Made by a program: the position numbers and the translations under genes. Below are positions 27,244 through 36,912 of a stretch of DNA of 64,000 nucleotides, piece by piece. The notes below the pieces were generated by a model, which saw only the letters and a program-made list of their open reading frames with translations, did not search any database and had not been told where the DNA came from. The stretch covers positions 124,001-188,000 of the forward strand of contig NZ_QGTW01000009.1 of NCBI RefSeq assembly GCF_003182355.1, written 5' to 3'. Origin of the DNA: Cytobacillus oceanisediminis (GTDB taxonomy: Bacteria > Bacillota > Bacilli > Bacillales > Cytobacillaceae). Each line of letters starts with the position of its first letter. Position 1 is the first letter of the stretch.

Positions 27244-28111
27244 GATTGAAAAAGTCGGCGTGATCGGCGCTGGAACAATGGGGTCACAAATTGCAATGGT
27301 ATGTGCTTTGGGCGGCTATTCTGTCACCTTGCAGGATGTAAGTAAAGATAACCTGAAAAAAGGCAGGCTAATGCTGGAGGAACAAATGAAAAAAAGAGTT
27401 TCAAAAGGAAGGCTTACGAGGGAATCAGCTGAAGAAGCGTTTAGCAGAATTCATTTTACCGCTTCCCTTGATGAATTAAGCGGTGCTGATTTTATCATTG
27501 AAGCGATAGTAGAAAAGCTTGAGATTAAAAGAGAGCTATTTTCAAAGCTTGATAAGCTTGCGCCGGCACATGCAATCATTGCCACGAACAGTTCCACCAT
27601 TGTAAGCTCTGAGCTTGCTGATGCAACGGGAAGGCCGGAAAAAGTGTGTAATGTCCATTTCTTCAATCCGGCACTGGTCATGGAGCTTGTTGAAGTTGTC
27701 CGCGGGCCTCATACCTCTGCAGAAACCGCTGAGACGGCTATGGAGTTTGTGAAGTCCATCAATAAGTACCCAGTCCTATTAAATAAAGAAATTTCAGGCT
27801 TTGTAGCAAACAGGATTCTTGGAAAGCTGATGGACGAAGCCGTATATCTTCTTGAAAACGGGATTGCCAGTCATGAAGATATTGATCTCGTTTGCATGAA
27901 AGCGCTTAACCATCCGATCGGACCATTCGCTTTAATGGATCTGACAGGAATTGATGTAAATTATCTGGTCCGAATGCAGCGCTACAAGGAAAGTGGAGAT
28001 GAGAGAGACAAACCTTCAAGGATTGTCCAGGAGAAATATGAAAAAGGCGAGCTTGGAAGAAAGACTGGAAAAGGTTTTTACACTTATACTGCCGCAGAGG
28101 CAAAAGTCTAA
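27233..28111 (+). CDS. 3-hydroxyacyl-CoA dehydrogenase (first copy)
   Basis: NAD+-dependent enzyme of 292 residues, 3-hydroxybutyryl-CoA dehydrogenase type. KVGVIGAGTMGSQIAMVCAL is the NAD loop; FFNPALVMELVEVV and NHPIGPFALMDLTGID are the family signatures. ATG 27233 lies inside the end of the ligase gene (11-nt overlap) and has AAAGGAG upstream. A second, different copy is found at 29977. Confidence 0.93.
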   Translation: MPNKIEKVGVIGAGTMGSQIAMVCALGGYSVTLQDVSKDNLKKGRLMLEEQMKKRVSKGRLTRESAEEAFSRIHFTASLDELSGADFIIEAIVEKLEIKRELFSKLDKLAPAHAIIATNSSTIVSSELADATGRPEKVCNVHFFNPALVMELVEVVRGPHTSAETAETAMEFVKSINKYPVLLNKEISGFVANRILGKLMDEAVYLLENGIASHEDIDLVCMKALNHPIGPFALMDLTGIDVNYLVRMQRYKESGDERDKPSRIVQEKYEKGELGRKTGKGFYTYTAAEAKV

Positions 28112-28125
28112 CGGGAGGGATATGG

Positions 28126-28899
28126 ATGAATATATACGTTTTATTAAAAAGGACTTTCGATACTGAAGAGAAAATTGCCATCTCCGGCGGAGAGATCAAT
28201 TCAGATGGAGCTGAATTCATTATTAACCCCTATGACGAATATGGAGTGGAAGAAGCGATTCAGATTCGGGACAGCCAGGGCGGGGAAGTAACAGTGGTTT
28301 CCGTTGGCAGCGGGGATGCCGAAAAGCAGCTGCGGACAGCGCTGGCAATTGGAGCAGATAAAGCCGTGATGATTAATACCGAAGATGACCTGGAGATAGG
28401 TGATGAGTTTACAACAGCGAAAATTTTGGCTGAGTTTTTAGAGGATAAGGAAGCAGACTTAATTTTTGCAGGGAATGTTGCGATTGATGGCGGAAGCGGT
28501 CAGGTCGGGCCTCGTGTTGCTGACCTTCTGGGCATCCCTTACGTTACCACTATTACAAAAATTGAAATAGAGGGAAGAAATGTGAACATTATCAGGGACG
28601 TTGAGGGCAGCTCGGAAACCATTGAAGCGTCTCTTCCGCTGCTTGTTACAGCACAGCAAGGATTGAATGAACCACGCTACCCTTCTTTGCCGGGAATTAT
28701 GAAGGCAAAGAAAAAACCGCTGGAAGAATTGGAACTTGATGACCTTGATTTGGATGAAAACGATGTAGCGGCAAAAACGAAAACCGTTGACATTTATCTG
28801 CCTCCGAAAAAAGAAGGCGGCCGTATTCTTGATGGAGAGGTTCAGGATCAGGTAAAGGAGCTTATCAACCTGCTTCATTCAGAAGCAAAAGTAATTTGA
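28126..28899 (+). CDS. etfB: Electron transfer flavoprotein subunit beta
   Basis: EtfB of 257 residues, binding AMP and forming the ETF heterodimer with EtfA. It begins MNIYVLLKRTFDTEEKI and contains the conserved D-G-G-S-G-Q-V-G-P and E-A-S-L-P-L-L-V-T (IEASLPLLVTAQQGLNEPRYPSLPGIMKAKKKP) regions. It collects electrons from the acyl-CoA dehydrogenases encoded on either side. GGGAGGG precedes the ATG; 13 nt separate its stop from the etfA start. Confidence 0.95.
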   Translation: MNIYVLLKRTFDTEEKIAISGGEINSDGAEFIINPYDEYGVEEAIQIRDSQGGEVTVVSVGSGDAEKQLRTALAIGADKAVMINTEDDLEIGDEFTTAKILAEFLEDKEADLIFAGNVAIDGGSGQVGPRVADLLGIPYVTTITKIEIEGRNVNIIRDVEGSSETIEASLPLLVTAQQGLNEPRYPSLPGIMKAKKKPLEELELDDLDLDENDVAAKTKTVDIYLPPKKEGGRILDGEVQDQVKELINLLHSEAKVI

Positions 28900-28912
28900 G
28901 GAGGGAATGTAC

Positions 28913-29890
28913 ATGACAAGAAAAGTAATCGTGCTTGGAGAAGTCCGTAATGGAGAATTAAGGAATATATCCTTTGAAGGGATTGCTGCTGCGAAAAAAG
29001 TCGCTGAAGGCGGAGAAGTGACTGCCGTGCTGTTGGGTGAATCGGTACGCGGTCTTGCACCGCAGATGATTCATTATGGTGCAGACAGGGCTGTCATTGT
29101 TGAGGATCCTAAGCTTGCAGCCTACACTCCTGATGGATTTTCCCAGGCATTTCTTGCCGTTATTGATCAAGAAAAACCGGAAGCTATTATTTTCGGACAT
29201 ACAGCGCTAGGAAAGGATTTATCTCCTAAAATTGCAAGCAAGCTGGGCGCGGGACTGATCTCTGATGCTGTTGCCATTGAAGCAGCGGGTGACAATATTA
29301 TTTTTACACGGCCTATCTATTCTGGAAAAGCATTTGAAAAGAAGATTTTAACGGATGGGATTTTGATGGCTTCCATTAGGCCCAATAACATCCCTCCGCT
29401 TAAAGAAGATGCATCACGTGAAGGAGAGATTTCAGCCGTTTCTGCAGATATTAAAGATCTCCGCAGCATCGTCCGTGAAGTAGCCGAAAAGGCTGTCCAG
29501 GGTGTCGACCTGTCAGAAGCCAAAGTGATTGTGGCCGGTGGGCGCGGTGTGAAAAGTGCTGAGGGCTTCAAGCCGCTTAAGGAACTTGCTGATGTGCTTG
29601 GCGGTGCGGTTGGGGCTTCACGCGGTGCATGTGATGCGGAATATTGTGATTATTCACTCCAAATCGGACAAACAGGAAAAGTGGTCACACCCGATCTATA
29701 TATCGCTTGTGGAATCTCAGGTGCTATCCAGCACTTAGCCGGAATGTCGAATTCAAAAGTAGTCGTGGCCATTAATAAAGATCCGGAAGCAAACATTTTT
29801 AAGGTAGCTGATTACGGTATTGTCGGAGATTTATTTGAAGTGGTGCCAATGCTGGTCGAAGAGCTTCAAGCAATGCTGGTAAAAGCATAG
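28913..29890 (+). CDS. etfA: Electron transfer flavoprotein subunit alpha
   Basis: EtfA of 325 residues, carrying FAD. The C-terminal FAD domain shows [31 protein letters not shown] and the signature [20 protein letters not shown], and IQHLAGM. ATG 28913 is preferred over ATG 28907 because AGGAGGG then has 7-nt spacing. A dedicated EtfBA pair inside the operon shows that the pathway can run independently of any housekeeping ETF. An 86-bp gap follows before the next gene. Confidence 0.95.
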   Translation: MTRKVIVLGEVRNGELRNISFEGIAAAKKVAEGGEVTAVLLGESVRGLAPQMIHYGADRAVIVEDPKLAAYTPDGFSQAFLAVIDQEKPEAIIFGHTALGKDLSPKIASKLGAGLISDAVAIEAAGDNIIFTRPIYSGKAFEKKILTDGILMASIRPNNIPPLKEDASREGEISAVSADIKDLRSIVREVAEKAVQGVDLSEAKVIVAGGRGVKSAEGFKPLKELADVLGGAVGASRGACDAEYCDYSLQIGQTGKVVTPDLYIACGISGAIQHLAGMSNSKVVVAINKDPEANIFKVADYGIVGDLFEVVPMLVEELQAMLVKA

Positions 29891-29976
29891 TCTATTTCAG
29901 TAAAAATGTTTTGAAAGATTTAAAGATTAGTAATACTTAAACTGCCTGCCATGAAGTTTAAAAAGGAGGAATCAGC

Positions 29977-30822
29977 ATGGAAACAATCAGTGTAATTGGT
30001 TCCGGCACAATGGGCCGCGGAATCGCTTATTCAAGTGCTGCGGCAGGATTTATGACAGTGGTCCAGGATATTAATAAAAGCTCCCTGGACAGCTGTCAAG
30101 CTTATATAGAAAATCAATTTAACCGTTCTGTTGAAAATGGGCTGATTAATAGAGAAGAAGGAGATTCGGCCATCAGCAGAATCCAATATACAACCAAACT
30201 CGAAGAATCCGCTCAGGAAGCCGATTTGGTCATTGAAGCTGTACCTGAAATAATGGACCTTAAAATAGATATTTTCAAACGGCTCGATCAGTTCGTTAAA
30301 CCGTCAGCGATATTGGCTACTAATACCTCTACGATGAGTCCCACTGAGATTGCGGCACAAACCTCAAGACCAGAGCGCTGCATTGCCCTTCATTTCTTCA
30401 ACCCTGTTCCCAAAATGAAGCTGATTGAAGTCATCAGCGGATTGGAAACTTCCGAAGAAACGGTTGTACGAAGCATTGAATTTGGAAAAGCGCTTGGAAA
30501 GGAATGTGTTAAAATCACGGAATTTCCGGGCTTTGCGGTGAGCAGAATGAACTGCCTGATTGGCAACGAAGCGATGAATATGGTCATGGAAGGCGTCGGC
30601 ACGGTTGAGGATATCGATAAAGCGATCAAGCTTGGCCTAAACCATCCGATGGGCCCGCTTGAACTCGCGGACCTTGTGGGGCTCGATACAAGGCTCCGGA
30701 ATATGGAGTATCTCTATAAAACGCTTGGTGAGAAATACCGTCCATGTCCAGTTCTGGTTAAATATGTCAAAGCAGGACGTCTCGGCAAGAAAAGCGGGAA
30801 AGGATTTTATGATTACAATTAA
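29977..30822 (+). CDS. 3-hydroxyacyl-CoA dehydrogenase (second copy)
   Basis: 281-residue 3-hydroxybutyryl-CoA dehydrogenase-type enzyme: VIGSGTMGRGIAYSSA (NAD loop), HFFNPVPKMKLIEVI and LNHPMGPLELADLVGLD, ending in GRLGKKSGKGFYDYN. AAAAAGGAGGA precedes the ATG. It is clearly diverged from the copy at 27233, so the two probably handle different hydroxyacyl intermediates. Confidence 0.94.
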   Translation: METISVIGSGTMGRGIAYSSAAAGFMTVVQDINKSSLDSCQAYIENQFNRSVENGLINREEGDSAISRIQYTTKLEESAQEADLVIEAVPEIMDLKIDIFKRLDQFVKPSAILATNTSTMSPTEIAAQTSRPERCIALHFFNPVPKMKLIEVISGLETSEETVVRSIEFGKALGKECVKITEFPGFAVSRMNCLIGNEAMNMVMEGVGTVEDIDKAIKLGLNHPMGPLELADLVGLDTRLRNMEYLYKTLGEKYRPCPVLVKYVKAGRLGKKSGKGFYDYN

Positions 30823-30837
30823 GCGGGGTGATTGGGA

Positions 30838-31989
30838 ATGGATTTTCGATTGAGTGAAGACATCGAATTTTTGAAAAAGAATGTCCGCGACTTTGTTCAG
30901 ACGGAAGTAGAAGCTGTCGCAATGCAAATTGAAGAAGAAAACAAAATACCTGAGAGAATAATAGAAATGTCAAAAGAAATGGGTTTATTCGGACTGAGTA
31001 TTCCTGAGGAATATGGCGGTCTGGGTATTGGAATGGTCGGAAAATGTGCGCTTTATGAAGAAATTGGTGCTACACATAATGGTTATACCACCCTGATTGG
31101 TGCACATACTGGCATCGGCACAGTCGGGATTGTGGAGATGGGAAACGAAGAGCAAAGACAGAAGTATCTTCCCGATATGGCAGCAGGGGAGAAGATTGGT
31201 GCCTTCGCACTCACTGAACCAGCTGCGGGATCAAACGCAACGAATTTAAAAACGACAGCAGTAAAAAAAGGAGATAAATATATCCTTAACGGAACAAAAC
31301 ATTATATCACAAATGCCACTGAGGCAGATGTCTTTACAGTCATGGCAGTAACCGACCCTTTAAAAGGTGCAAAGGGTATTACATCTTTTATAGTTGAAAA
31401 AGATTTTCCGGGCTTCCATGTCGGAGCAGTGGAGAAAAAAATGGGACTGAGAGGATCACATTCTGCTGAAGTAATACTCGAGGATTGTGAAGTTCCAGTT
31501 GAAAACGTCCTTGGCGATGAAGGACACGGCTATGTAAATGCCCTTAAAATCCTTGCGAATGGACGTGCCGGCCTCGCAGCAAGGAATCTGGGATCATGCC
31601 AAAAGCTACTCGATATGTCCGCTATTTTCGCTCAAACCAGAGTTCAATTTAATGTTCCGATTATAGAACACCAGGCCGTTTCTCATATGCTTGCTGAAAT
31701 GGCCATGGAAATTGAAACGCTTCGTTCCTTTACGTACAGAGTCGCCTGGATGGTCGATGAGGGTATGAAGGTTATCAAAGAAGCAGCGATGCTGAAGCTG
31801 TTTGGATCTGAAGTTTACAACCGTGTCGCCGACAAGGCTGTCCAGGTACATGGGGGTCTTGGTTATATTGCTGACTATCCAATTGAACGTTTTTTCCGGG
31901 ATGCACGTATTACACGCATATACGAAGGAACTTCAGAGATTCAGAAAAATATAATTGCAGGACAATTAAAGAAGGATTACAGCCTATAA
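30838..31989 (+). CDS. Acyl-CoA dehydrogenase (second copy)
   Basis: 383-residue paralogue of the operon's first gene: same order of motifs ([31 protein letters not shown]) and the catalytic glutamate in [16 protein letters not shown] 30838 lies 8 nt behind GCGGGGTG; the TTG at 30832 is less likely. The two enzymes share a nearly identical N-terminal pattern (IPE.I...[15 protein letters not shown]), pointing to duplication followed by specialisation. Confidence 0.94.
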   Translation: MDFRLSEDIEFLKKNVRDFVQTEVEAVAMQIEEENKIPERIIEMSKEMGLFGLSIPEEYGGLGIGMVGKCALYEEIGATHNGYTTLIGAHTGIGTVGIVEMGNEEQRQKYLPDMAAGEKIGAFALTEPAAGSNATNLKTTAVKKGDKYILNGTKHYITNATEADVFTVMAVTDPLKGAKGITSFIVEKDFPGFHVGAVEKKMGLRGSHSAEVILEDCEVPVENVLGDEGHGYVNALKILANGRAGLAARNLGSCQKLLDMSAIFAQTRVQFNVPIIEHQAVSHMLAEMAMEIETLRSFTYRVAWMVDEGMKVIKEAAMLKLFGSEVYNRVADKAVQVHGGLGYIADYPIERFFRDARITRIYEGTSEIQKNIIAGQLKKDYSL

Positions 31990-32015
31990 AATTTGCAGGT
32001 AAAAGGAGAATGGAT

Positions 32016-33224
32016 ATGGCAGTTCGGAAAGAAATCGTCATTGTCAGCGGTGTACGCACCCCAATTGGACGTTATGGCGGAGCTTTGAAGGAAATCAGCT
32101 CAGGCCATTTGGCCAGCCATGTAATTAAAGAAGCGCTGGGTCGTGCGAGACTTAAAGGAGATCAGGTTGATGAAGTCATCTTAGGAGAAGTGCGGCAATC
32201 AACAGAATCATCAAACGTAGCAAGAGTTGCAGCCTTAAGGGCAGGCATACCTGAAACTGCACCTGCTTTCACTGTTAATCGTTTATGCGCATCCGGGATG
32301 CAGGCTATTGCCTCTGCGGTTCAGCAAATTCAATCCGGCCAGGCGGAGATTGTTGTGGCCGGCGGAACGGAGAGCATGAGCTGTTCACCTATTTATTTGC
32401 GGGCGGCCCGTTTTGGCGGAGACCGGGCAAAATTGATTGACTCTAATACTGAAGCAGGACAACAGCCCAAGGAAATTTATGGTGAAAATCTCGGCATGGG
32501 CATCACCGCAGAAAATGTAGCCGAAAAATATAGTGTTGCCAGGAAAGACCAGGATGCTTTTGCATTAGAAAGCCAGCGAAAAGCGGACGCAGCCATTCGG
32601 GAAGGCCGATTCAGGGAGGAAATTGCCCCGTACGAAATCCAATCAAAAAAAGGTTCCTTTTTAGTGGATACAGATGAGCATCCCCGCCCTGAAACCACCA
32701 TGGAAAAGCTGGCTAAATTAAAGCCGGCTTTCAGAAACGCCGGAACAGTAACGGCTGGGAATGCTTGCGGCCGAAATGATGGAGCTGCAGCTGTTATTGT
32801 CATGTCAAGCGAAAAAGCTGAAGAGCTAAACCAAAGGCCTCTTGCCAGGATAGTTGATTGGGCTGCAGCAGGTGTGTCACCTGAAATTATGGGAATAGGT
32901 CCAGTCCCTGCAGTTAAAAAACTCCTTGAACGTACAGATAAATCCATTAAAGATATTGCTCTTTTTGAGCTAAATGAAGCATTTGCATCTCAATCTCTTG
33001 CTGTTATTAGAGAACTGGGTCTTGATCAGAATAAAGTGAATGTAAATGGCGGGGCAATTGCCCTTGGCCATCCTGTAGGGTCTACAGGTACCCGTATCGT
33101 TGTAACCTTAATGCACGAACTGATTCGCAGGGAGGAACGATATGGAATTGCAACCCTTTGTGTGGGGGGAGGCCAAGGGATGGCCATCTTAATTGAAAAT
33201 ATTGCCCAAGCTCAGAGAATGTGA
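32016..33224 (+). CDS. Thiolase (acetyl-CoA C-acyltransferase)
   Basis: Degradative thiolase of 402 residues cleaving a 3-ketoacyl-CoA with CoA. Acylated cysteine 91 (NRLCASGMQ), the [12 protein letters not shown] histidine motif and CVGGGQG with the second cysteine are all present. ATG 32016 is set by AAAGGAG at 7 nt; ATG 32010 is too close to it. Its stop overlaps the next start (TGATG). Confidence 0.94.
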   Translation: MAVRKEIVIVSGVRTPIGRYGGALKEISSGHLASHVIKEALGRARLKGDQVDEVILGEVRQSTESSNVARVAALRAGIPETAPAFTVNRLCASGMQAIASAVQQIQSGQAEIVVAGGTESMSCSPIYLRAARFGGDRAKLIDSNTEAGQQPKEIYGENLGMGITAENVAEKYSVARKDQDAFALESQRKADAAIREGRFREEIAPYEIQSKKGSFLVDTDEHPRPETTMEKLAKLKPAFRNAGTVTAGNACGRNDGAAAVIVMSSEKAEELNQRPLARIVDWAAAGVSPEIMGIGPVPAVKKLLERTDKSIKDIALFELNEAFASQSLAVIRELGLDQNKVNVNGGAIALGHPVGSTGTRIVVTLMHELIRREERYGIATLCVGGGQGMAILIENIAQAQRM

Positions 33225-33619
33225 TGGTGGAATTGATGGAAGATAGGCATTCCTTGTTATTTGACTACTTGGATTTTAAACGTGAGCCTGATGAAAATGG
33301 AACCATTGTTATTAGAAGTGTTCTAAAAGAAAAGCATTTATTGGATGAAGAGAACATTGGTGCAGGTGTTTTTCAGATATTGCTCGATACTGCGATTGGA
33401 ACAGCCGTTTCTGAAAAGGCAAGGTGTTTTGCTGTAACCCTTCAGCTGCACACCAATATTTTTGATTCTGCGAAAAAAGACATCCTTTTCTGCCGGGCAA
33501 AAGTCTTGCATAGTACGGCTAAATCAGCATATGGGGAAGGAAAGATCCTCGATGCTTCAGGCAGAATGATTGCAAATGGCCAGGCAAGCTTTAAATTAAT
33601 TTCCTATAAAAATGTGTAA
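33224..33619 (+). CDS. Hotdog-fold thioesterase (PaaI-like)
   Basis: 131-residue hotdog protein. GAGVFQILLDTAIGTAV corresponds to the N-(X)n-H-G-G-x-x-x-x-x-x-D-x-x helix of PaaI thioesterases, with the general acid/base aspartate (D in LLDTAIG) kept but the HGG replaced by GAG. It would hydrolyse a surplus or dead-end acyl-CoA. Start uncertain: ATG 33224 overlaps the thiolase stop, and ATG 33236 is an alternative. Confidence 0.75.
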   Translation: MVELMEDRHSLLFDYLDFKREPDENGTIVIRSVLKEKHLLDEENIGAGVFQILLDTAIGTAVSEKARCFAVTLQLHTNIFDSAKKDILFCRAKVLHSTAKSAYGEGKILDASGRMIANGQASFKLISYKNV

Positions 33620-33629
33620 GGGAGCTGAT

Positions 33630-34415
33630 TTGAAATTGGTTTATGAAAATATTGAAGTCTTAAAAAAGAACAGTCTTGCCTATATTGTAATCAACCGTCC
33701 AGAGCTTCGAAATGCTTTAAATCATGAAACGCTGCAGGAAATCCTTTCTGCACTTAACAGGCTGAGGGAAGATGAAACGGTGGGCTGTGTCATTTTTACA
33801 GGGAAGGGAGAAAAATCTTTTGCCGCAGGTGCAGACATTAGCCAGCTCAAGCGGAAGGAGGCTTTAGATGTATTTAAACCGGGCGGGATGCAGCAGGTTT
33901 ATGACTATATTGAAATGTATGATAAGCCAACCATTGCGATGGTAAATGGCTATGCCCTTGGAGGAGGATGTGAGCTTGCTCTTTCCTGTGACATACGTGT
34001 TGCTTCGTATAATTCGAAATTTGGGCTGCCGGAGCTAAATCTTTCAATTATCCCGGGAGCAGGGGGAACTCAGCGGCTAGCACGAATTGTAGGAAAAGGC
34101 AAAGCGCTTGAAATGATTTTGACTGGAAAAGTAATAGACGGTGAAGAGGCTTATCGGTTTGGATTGGTATCAGAAGTAGTGTCACCCGAAAATCTGCAGG
34201 CAAAAGCAGAGGAAATCGCCCTGATCATATTAACAAAAGGCCCGCTTGCTGTGAAAATGGCGAAAATAGCAGTTCACACTGGAGCTGAGACAGATCAAAA
34301 AACTGGTTTAATGATTGAAAAGCTGGCTCAGGCAGTCCTATTCTCAACAGAGGACAAGAATGAGGGAACAGCAGCTTTCCTGGAAAAAAGAAAACCAGAG
34401 TTCGTTTCACGATAA
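33630..34415 (+). CDS. Enoyl-CoA hydratase/isomerase
   Basis: Crotonase-family protein of 261 residues. AAGADISQLK (oxyanion-hole half) and NGYALGGGCELALSCDI with the LPELNLSIIPGAGGTQRL segment containing both catalytic glutamates mark a true hydratase. TTG 33630 (AAGGGAG upstream) is chosen because homologues start near YENIEVLKKN; the ATG at 33612 lies inside the preceding gene with no site. It hydrates the enoyl-CoA made by the acyl-CoA dehydrogenases. Confidence 0.92.
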   Translation: MKLVYENIEVLKKNSLAYIVINRPELRNALNHETLQEILSALNRLREDETVGCVIFTGKGEKSFAAGADISQLKRKEALDVFKPGGMQQVYDYIEMYDKPTIAMVNGYALGGGCELALSCDIRVASYNSKFGLPELNLSIIPGAGGTQRLARIVGKGKALEMILTGKVIDGEEAYRFGLVSEVVSPENLQAKAEEIALIILTKGPLAVKMAKIAVHTGAETDQKTGLMIEKLAQAVLFSTEDKNEGTAAFLEKRKPEFVSR

Positions 34416-34433
34416 GATAAGGGGAGTGAAATT

Positions 34434-34835
34434 GTGCAGTTGACTGCTGACGATATAAAGGCCACCTTCGAAAATAGTCCTTTTTTTAAGCATATTGGTT
34501 TTGAAATCATAGAGTTTGATGATAACCGAGTGAAATTAAAGCTGGGGATTAGGGATCAGCTGTTAAATGTAAATGGTACACTTCATGGAGGAATTCATGC
34601 AACGATGCTGGATTTTGTCCAAGGGATGCTTCTAAGAGCTGTTACAAAGGAAAAGTGCATTACAACCAGCCTAACTACCCAATATTTTACCCCGGTTTCC
34701 GTAGGTGAAATTTTTGCAGAATCAAAAATCCTGAAGCTAGGTTTTAAACTTGCCTTTATGGAAGCAGAAATTAAAAACTCAAAAGGTGAAATTCTGGCAA
34801 AAGGGTTAGGAAACTTTAAACTATTGCGTTCTTAA
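34434..34835 (+). CDS. Hotdog-fold thioesterase (PaaI type)
   Basis: 133 residues with a complete PaaI signature: VNGTLHGGIHATMLDFVQGML (N, HGG, and the catalytic D). GTG 34434 behind GGGGAG. Last gene of the sigma-54 operon. Such enzymes relieve CoA sequestration when a non-metabolised acyl-CoA builds up. Two different thioesterases in one operon suggest that the substrate easily gives stalled CoA esters. Confidence 0.88.
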   Translation: MQLTADDIKATFENSPFFKHIGFEIIEFDDNRVKLKLGIRDQLLNVNGTLHGGIHATMLDFVQGMLLRAVTKEKCITTSLTTQYFTPVSVGEIFAESKILKLGFKLAFMEAEIKNSKGEILAKGLGNFKLLRS

Positions 34836-34860
34836 AATAAAAGTCAGGTTCCTTTTATTT
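34835..34860 (+). terminator. AT-rich hairpin after the sigma-54 operon
   Basis: AAATAAAAG and CTTTTATTT form a perfect 9-bp stem directly at the stop codon. It is AT-rich and lacks a long T run, so a weak terminator at best. Confidence 0.4.
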
Positions 34861-35132
34861 AATGGCTATGTTAAAGGCTCATATGATTTTGGAACCGTGT
34901 TGTTTGGAGCGCAATGCACGGGATCCTCAATACAATCGCCTTCATTCTACGGTATTTTTTCAGTGGCTTACTCAAATTCCCGGGGAGTTTCTGTAGAGGA
35001 ACAGGAAAGTACAGCTGAGCTGCGTAAGAGGAACCTGGCGAGTAGTTAATAGAATGTATGGATTCTTAAAATGCTTAAACCTTTAGTATTTCGGACCATT
35101 CAAAATTATTTTTGTAATATTTAGAATAGTAG
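34861..35132. other. Spacer between the two catabolic regions
   Basis: About 270 bp. No intact ORF. Short coding-like stretches (around 34905-35045) may be debris of a lost gene. Ends in the promoter of the SDR gene. Confidence 0.4.
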
Positions 35133-35160
35133 TTGAATAATTCAATATTAAGCTTATAAT
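35133..35160 (+). promoter_or_regulatory. Sigma-A promoter with downstream TetR operator
   Basis: TTGAAT (35133-35138), 16-nt spacer, perfect TATAAT (35155-35160). The 18-bp operator begins 7 nt later, over the start point. Confidence 0.75.
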
Positions 35161-35166
35161 AAGTAC

Positions 35167-35184
35167 ATACCTACTGGTTAGTAT
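35167..35184. promoter_or_regulatory. TetR-type operator A
   Basis: ATACCTACTGGTTAGTAT, imperfect palindrome. It shares the ATACCWAC-YRGT-NRGTAT pattern with sites at 36773, 42643 and 45800. Confidence 0.8.
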
Positions 35185-35220
35185 CTAAGTTAGGAAGACT
35201 GGCACAGAAGGGGGAATGAT

Positions 35221-35973
35221 ATGAGATTAGCAGGAAAGACAGCCATTATTACCGGCGGATCCGGAGGGATTGGGCGTGCAGCTGCCCTTCTCTTTGCAGA
35301 ACAAGGAGCAAAGATTGTCATTGGTGATATGGATGCTGAAGGTGGAGAAGAAACAGTAAATCTTATTTCGCTGCAAGGTGGTTCAGCAGCATTTTTTCAT
35401 ACTGATGTAAGTGATTCCATACAAGTAAAGAATCTTATTGGATATGCATCAGAAATGTATGGACAGGTGAATATCCTTTTCAACAATGCGGGAATTGGCA
35501 GTCCAAATGTTAAAAGTATTGATCTTGAAGAAGAAGATTGGGATCGGGTCATTGATGTCAATTTAAAAGGAGTTTTCCTTGGGATGAAACATGCTGTCCC
35601 AGAGTTGATGAAAGCCGGAGGCGGTTCTATCATTAACACTTCCAGTTTACTCGGGCTCAAAGGGCAAAAATATCTAGCTCCCTATAACGCCTCCAAAGCC
35701 GGGGTGATCCTATTAACTAAAAATGCAGCTTTGGAATATGGAAAGTATAATATCCGGGTAAATGCCATTGCTCCTGGGGTTATTGATACGAATATCATTA
35801 AAGGCTGGAAAAATGATGAGCGGAAATGGCCAATCATTTCCAAGGCCAATGCACTCGGAAGAATCGGAACGCCCGAAGAGGTAGCATCTGCAGTATTGTT
35901 CCTTGCTTCCGAGGAATCATCCTTCATCACTGGAGCCACGCTTTCAGTAGATGGGGGAGGCCTGACGTATTAG
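35221..35973 (+). CDS. SDR family oxidoreductase
   Basis: 250-residue classical SDR: TGGSGGIGRAAALLFAEQGA, NNAGIG, SSLLGLKGQKYLAPYNASKAG with the catalytic tyrosine and lysine, and the C-terminal GATLSVDGGGLTY. The LAPYNASK pattern is common in cyclohexanol/hydroxysteroid- or glucose-dehydrogenase-like members, but the substrate is open. AAGGGGGA precedes the ATG. It is a single-gene unit under promoter/operator A, facing the TetR gene downstream. Confidence 0.88.
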   Translation: MRLAGKTAIITGGSGGIGRAAALLFAEQGAKIVIGDMDAEGGEETVNLISLQGGSAAFFHTDVSDSIQVKNLIGYASEMYGQVNILFNNAGIGSPNVKSIDLEEEDWDRVIDVNLKGVFLGMKHAVPELMKAGGGSIINTSSLLGLKGQKYLAPYNASKAGVILLTKNAALEYGKYNIRVNAIAPGVIDTNIIKGWKNDERKWPIISKANALGRIGTPEEVASAVLFLASEESSFITGATLSVDGGGLTY

Positions 35974-36121
35974 GAAATGACCTTTCTTAATAGAAATGAA
36001 TCTGACAGTGTTCCCTGAGTTACGTATCTCTTGGACCCGTTTTTACAAATTTATTTTGATAATCGGAAAAATTTTTAAAAGTTATAACTTTAAATTGGAG
36101 GACAATGGAATAGGGGGGATA

Positions 36122-36130
36122 TGGTATAAT
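36122..36130 (+). promoter_or_regulatory. Extended -10 promoter of the TetR gene
   Basis: TGGTATAAT: perfect TATAAT at 36125-36130 with the TGN extension, about 35 nt before the GTG start. No -35 needed for this class and none is obvious. Confidence 0.6.
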
Positions 36131-36164
36131 TTTTAAATATTAGTAAGATTGCGAGGACAGCATA

Positions 36165-36731
36165 GTGAAGGAAAAAATTACGAAGCAAAGCATAAAGCTA
36201 TTTGAAAAAAAAGGGTTTAGAGACACCTCCATTCAGGATATTGTCGATTCTCTTGGAGTGACTAAAGGATCATTTTATTATTATTTTTCCAGTAAAGAAG
36301 AATTGTTAATGGATATTCATCTTGGATACATTAATGAATTGCTTGATCGGCAGGAGCAAATTCTTGGGGATGAGCAATTAAGCTACAAGCAAAAACTTTT
36401 CGACATTGTTTATATGCTGATCAGCAGCATTAAAACAAAGGGCACTTCTGCGAAAATTTTCTTCAGGGAAATGCGGCATTTGAGTGCAGACCGGCTGGAG
36501 CAAATTGTTTCAAAGCGGGATCAATTCCGGCTCAACGTTGAACGAATCATTCGGGGTGGAATCGAAAACGGAGAATTCCGAAAGGATTTGAATCCTTCCA
36601 TTATCACATTTGGCATTCTTGGGGCAGCAAATTGGAGTTATCATTGGTTTAACCCAGCTGGCAGTTCATCTGACCGTGAAATAGCCGAAACGTTTGTGGA
36701 AATGATCCTGAAGGGAATTCAACTGGATTGA
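36165..36731 (+). CDS. TetR/AcrR family regulator
   Basis: 188-residue repressor. The N-terminal DNA-binding domain is textbook: ITKQSIKLFEKKGFRDTSIQ, then DIVDSLGVTKGSFYYYFSSKEELL. The remainder is the helical ligand/dimer domain, in the style of regulators of fatty-acid, phenylacetate or sterol CoA pathways whose ligands are acyl-CoAs. GTG 36165 with GCGAGGA upstream. It sits between operators A and B and is the only regulator in the 35-56 kb region, so it is the likely binder of the four palindromes. Confidence 0.92.
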   Translation: MKEKITKQSIKLFEKKGFRDTSIQDIVDSLGVTKGSFYYYFSSKEELLMDIHLGYINELLDRQEQILGDEQLSYKQKLFDIVYMLISSIKTKGTSAKIFFREMRHLSADRLEQIVSKRDQFRLNVERIIRGGIENGEFRKDLNPSIITFGILGAANWSYHWFNPAGSSSDREIAETFVEMILKGIQLD

Positions 36732-36772
36732 GAATACTGGCGAGGGGCCATTGTCCTCTATCTGCGTTTTGC

Positions 36773-36790
36773 ATACCTACCGGTTAGTAT
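36773..36790. promoter_or_regulatory. TetR-type operator B
   Basis: ATACCTACCGGTTAGTAT, 18-bp imperfect palindrome 123 bp before the next SDR start. No sharp -35/-10 pair was recognised beside it. Confidence 0.78.
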
Positions 36791-36912
36791 GAAAATAACT
36801 CGATATGGGAACAGCAGTTTATATAAAGGAGTCATCCATCCATCCATTTAAAAGACTGAACATTCAGTTTTAAGTTGCGTTAGAAACCTAAATCAAACAA
36901 GGGGGAGTGTAC

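Noticed and set aside
36165..36731. FadR (YsiA) of B. subtilis as identity for the TetR protein
   Set aside because: The operators here (ATACC...GGTAT type) do not resemble the TGAATGA-type FadR site that I remember, so the name is not used.
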